Assembly (NCBI GenBank): GCA_024635735.1
Contig: JAGXII010000037.1
Location: forward strand, 1 to 15,813
Direction of reading: 5' to 3'
DNA: 15,813 bases
Source of the DNA: Christiangramia sp.
Lineage (GTDB): Bacteria > Bacteroidota > Bacteroidia > Flavobacteriales > Flavobacteriaceae
Shown in pieces: positions 14,828 to 15,813 of the stretch. The number at the start of each line of letters is the position of its first letter. The first letter of the stretch is position 1. Made by a program: the position numbers and the translations under genes. The notes beneath the pieces are model-generated. The model saw nothing but the letters and a program-made list of their open reading frames with translations, had not been told where the DNA came from and did no database searches.

Positions 14828-15583
14828 TTATTCTCTAATGTAGCGGTTGTCTATTTCAGCTTTTATCGTATCTGTCTTTTCAAAATAATCGATAATCTCA
14901 TTCCGCAATTTGTAATCTGATCTATAAAGGTTAACAGGGTTCTGAAGAAAGCTCATATTGTCACCGCCTTGTTGCAAATAATCTGAAGTTGCCACAAAAT
15001 AGGTTTTGTTTTCATCGATTTTTTTTCCATTAACCCGGGCGTCAAGGATTTTGTATTCCTGGTTAGCCGTTATTTTAATTCCGCTTACAGGATGAGCGGT
15101 TTTAGCCTGGCTAAGATAATCGAGCATTTCCTGAACTTTTTTTCCTGAAATTTCGGCTATCACGATCTCATTTTCAAAGGGCATTAAATTGTAGGCCGAT
15201 CTTGCGGTAACATTTCCTTCAGGAAGCTCCGACCTTATTCCGCCATGATTTAAAAGTACAAAGTCAATTTCTTGACCTGTTCGCGATTTGAATATCGGAT
15301 TGGTTTGATCCATAACAATATCTGCCATAAGGTTCCCAATAGCGGTATTAAGATCGCTGTTGGATTTACTTAATAGTTTTGGGTTATATGCCAATACTGA
15401 ATCCAGTGTAGCGTTAAGATGTTCTTTATAAGGTTTTATAAAGCTAGTAATGGATGTGTCCTGCTTTATTGTGCTGTCAACAGGAAGTCGGTCTGTTTCA
15501 ATATTAGCAAGGATTTCATTGTGATTTTTACATGAACTTAGCGCCATCAGGCATAAGCTCATCAAAAAGACTGAGATTCTCAT
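14828..15583 (-). CDS. 5'-nucleotidase C-terminal domain lipoprotein
   Basis: This 251-residue protein matches the C-terminal domain of UshA-type 5'-nucleotidases, which holds the nucleotide base. It has LLNHGGIRSELP (NHGGIR 112-117), ARSAYNLMPFENEIV, DYLQQGGDNMSF (GGDNMSF 206-212) and the usual strand order. The N-terminus is a lipoprotein signal ending LSSC with the acylated cysteine at 18, so it is probably membrane anchored. I chose the ATG at 15583. A TTG at 15604 lies inside the -7 promoter box and would precede the signal peptide. The gene is upstream of the catalytic-domain gene, the reverse of the domain order in the fused enzyme. Confidence 0.9.
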   Translation of the reverse strand: MRISVFLMSLCLMALSSCKNHNEILANIETDRLPVDSTIKQDTSITSFIKPYKEHLNATLDSVLAYNPKLLSKSNSDLNTAIGNLMADIVMDQTNPIFKSRTGQEIDFVLLNHGGIRSELPEGNVTARSAYNLMPFENEIVIAEISGKKVQEMLDYLSQAKTAHPVSGIKITANQEYKILDARVNGKKIDENKTYFVATSDYLQQGGDNMSFLQNPVNLYRSDYKLRNEIIDYFEKTDTIKAEIDNRYIRE

Positions 15584-15601
15584 AGGTTTAAAAATAGGAT
15601 G

Positions 15602-15609
15602 CAAATGTA
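15602..15609 (-). promoter_or_regulatory. -7 promoter element for the nucleotidase pair
   Basis: On the - strand this reads TACATTTG, a perfect TAnnTTTG. A start near 15597 would give a leader of about 14 bases to the ATG at 15583. I see no TTG at the usual -33 distance, so it may depend on an activator or a degenerate element. Confidence 0.45.
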
Positions 15610-15725
15610 ATTACTTCATTCCTTTTTTGATTAACTGAGCTCTGATTTCTGTCTCTGTACAAATTAATTTTTTAGAGGTAAGTATTTAAATTCATATCTT
15701 CAAAGCCATTAAAAATAGGGATACT

Positions 15726-15813
15726 ATGAATATTTTTAAGGGTCAAAATCTCCTAGAGTTCTCTGATCGGTTTAAAACCGATGAAGATTGTAAAGAATAC
15801 CTGGCCGGGATCA
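15726..15813 (+). CDS. IS1595-family transposase, 5' fragment
   Basis: An open frame begins at the ATG at 15726 and runs off the window after 29 codons. It reads MNIFKGQNLLEFSDRF followed by KTDEDCKEYLAGI, which matches the start of the zinc-ribbon domain of IS1595-type transposases (pattern F..RF.tdeeC..yL). The rest of the zinc finger and the ISXO2-like catalytic domain would lie outside. The left terminal repeat should fall between about 15610 and 15725, but I cannot identify it without the right end. Whether the element is intact is unknown. Confidence 0.75.
   Translation, partial: MNIFKGQNLLEFSDRFKTDEDCKEYLAGI

Noticed and set aside
15584..15604. TTG start adding seven residues to the nucleotidase lipoprotein
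   Set aside because: The TTG lies in the -7 promoter element, and the ATG at 15583 gives a clean lipoprotein signal.
1..15813. Defence system, CRISPR array, prophage or biosynthetic cluster
   Set aside because: All genes but the edge transposase are housekeeping or common metabolic families, and no repeat arrays were found.

Overview
The window looks like chromosomal core sequence from a low-GC member of the Bacteroidota, most likely a marine Flavobacteriaceae (Gramella/Christiangramia-like, a tentative guess from protein style). Reasons: AT-rich intergenic DNA, start codons without clear Shine-Dalgarno sequences, several matches to the Bacteroidota -7 promoter element TAnnTTTG, and typical flavobacterial gene neighbourhoods. 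Coding density is very high. There are no stretches over 300 bases without a gene, and I saw no RNA genes or CRISPR array.

Left part (1-2885, + strand): the 3' end of dapF, a GNAT acetyltransferase and mltG overlap end to start and form a cell-envelope operon. After a 196-base gap with a promoter and operator-like palindrome comes a secreted protein that resembles a lysozyme or transglycosylase. Its probable terminator hairpin lies inside the 3' end of the next, convergent gene.

Centre-left (2882-5512, - strand): dnaA, a low-molecular-weight tyrosine phosphatase and an RsmI-like methyltransferase form a compact operon. The short region upstream of dnaA (5513-5715) carries two near-match DnaA boxes, an A-tract, and a terminator-like hairpin just before a divergent YbgC-type thioesterase gene (5716-6111, +).

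Centre (6108-9232, - strand): ribD, a HAD hydrolase, an EamA-type transporter and a YigZ/IMPACT protein form a chain in which every junction overlaps by 4-8 bases. The chain includes a GTG and a TTG start.

Centre-right (9261-13914, + strand): a second GNAT, prmC, a LOG-family protein, a two-part VOC protein and ligA are closely packed. They link translation termination, nucleotide metabolism and DNA ligation, probably as one transcription unit.

Right end (13915-15583, - strand): a 5'-nucleotidase split into two genes, with the C-terminal-domain lipoprotein gene first and the metallophosphatase-domain gene second. At the edge (15726-15813, +) begins an IS1595-type transposase, cut off by the window end and the only mobile DNA seen.

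I do not see a novel defence or mobile system here. The most interesting points are the muralytic-like secreted protein and its palindromic promoter, the terminator embedded in a convergent gene, the leader hairpin before the thioesterase, the split nucleotidase, and the phosphatase and methyltransferase coupled to dnaA.
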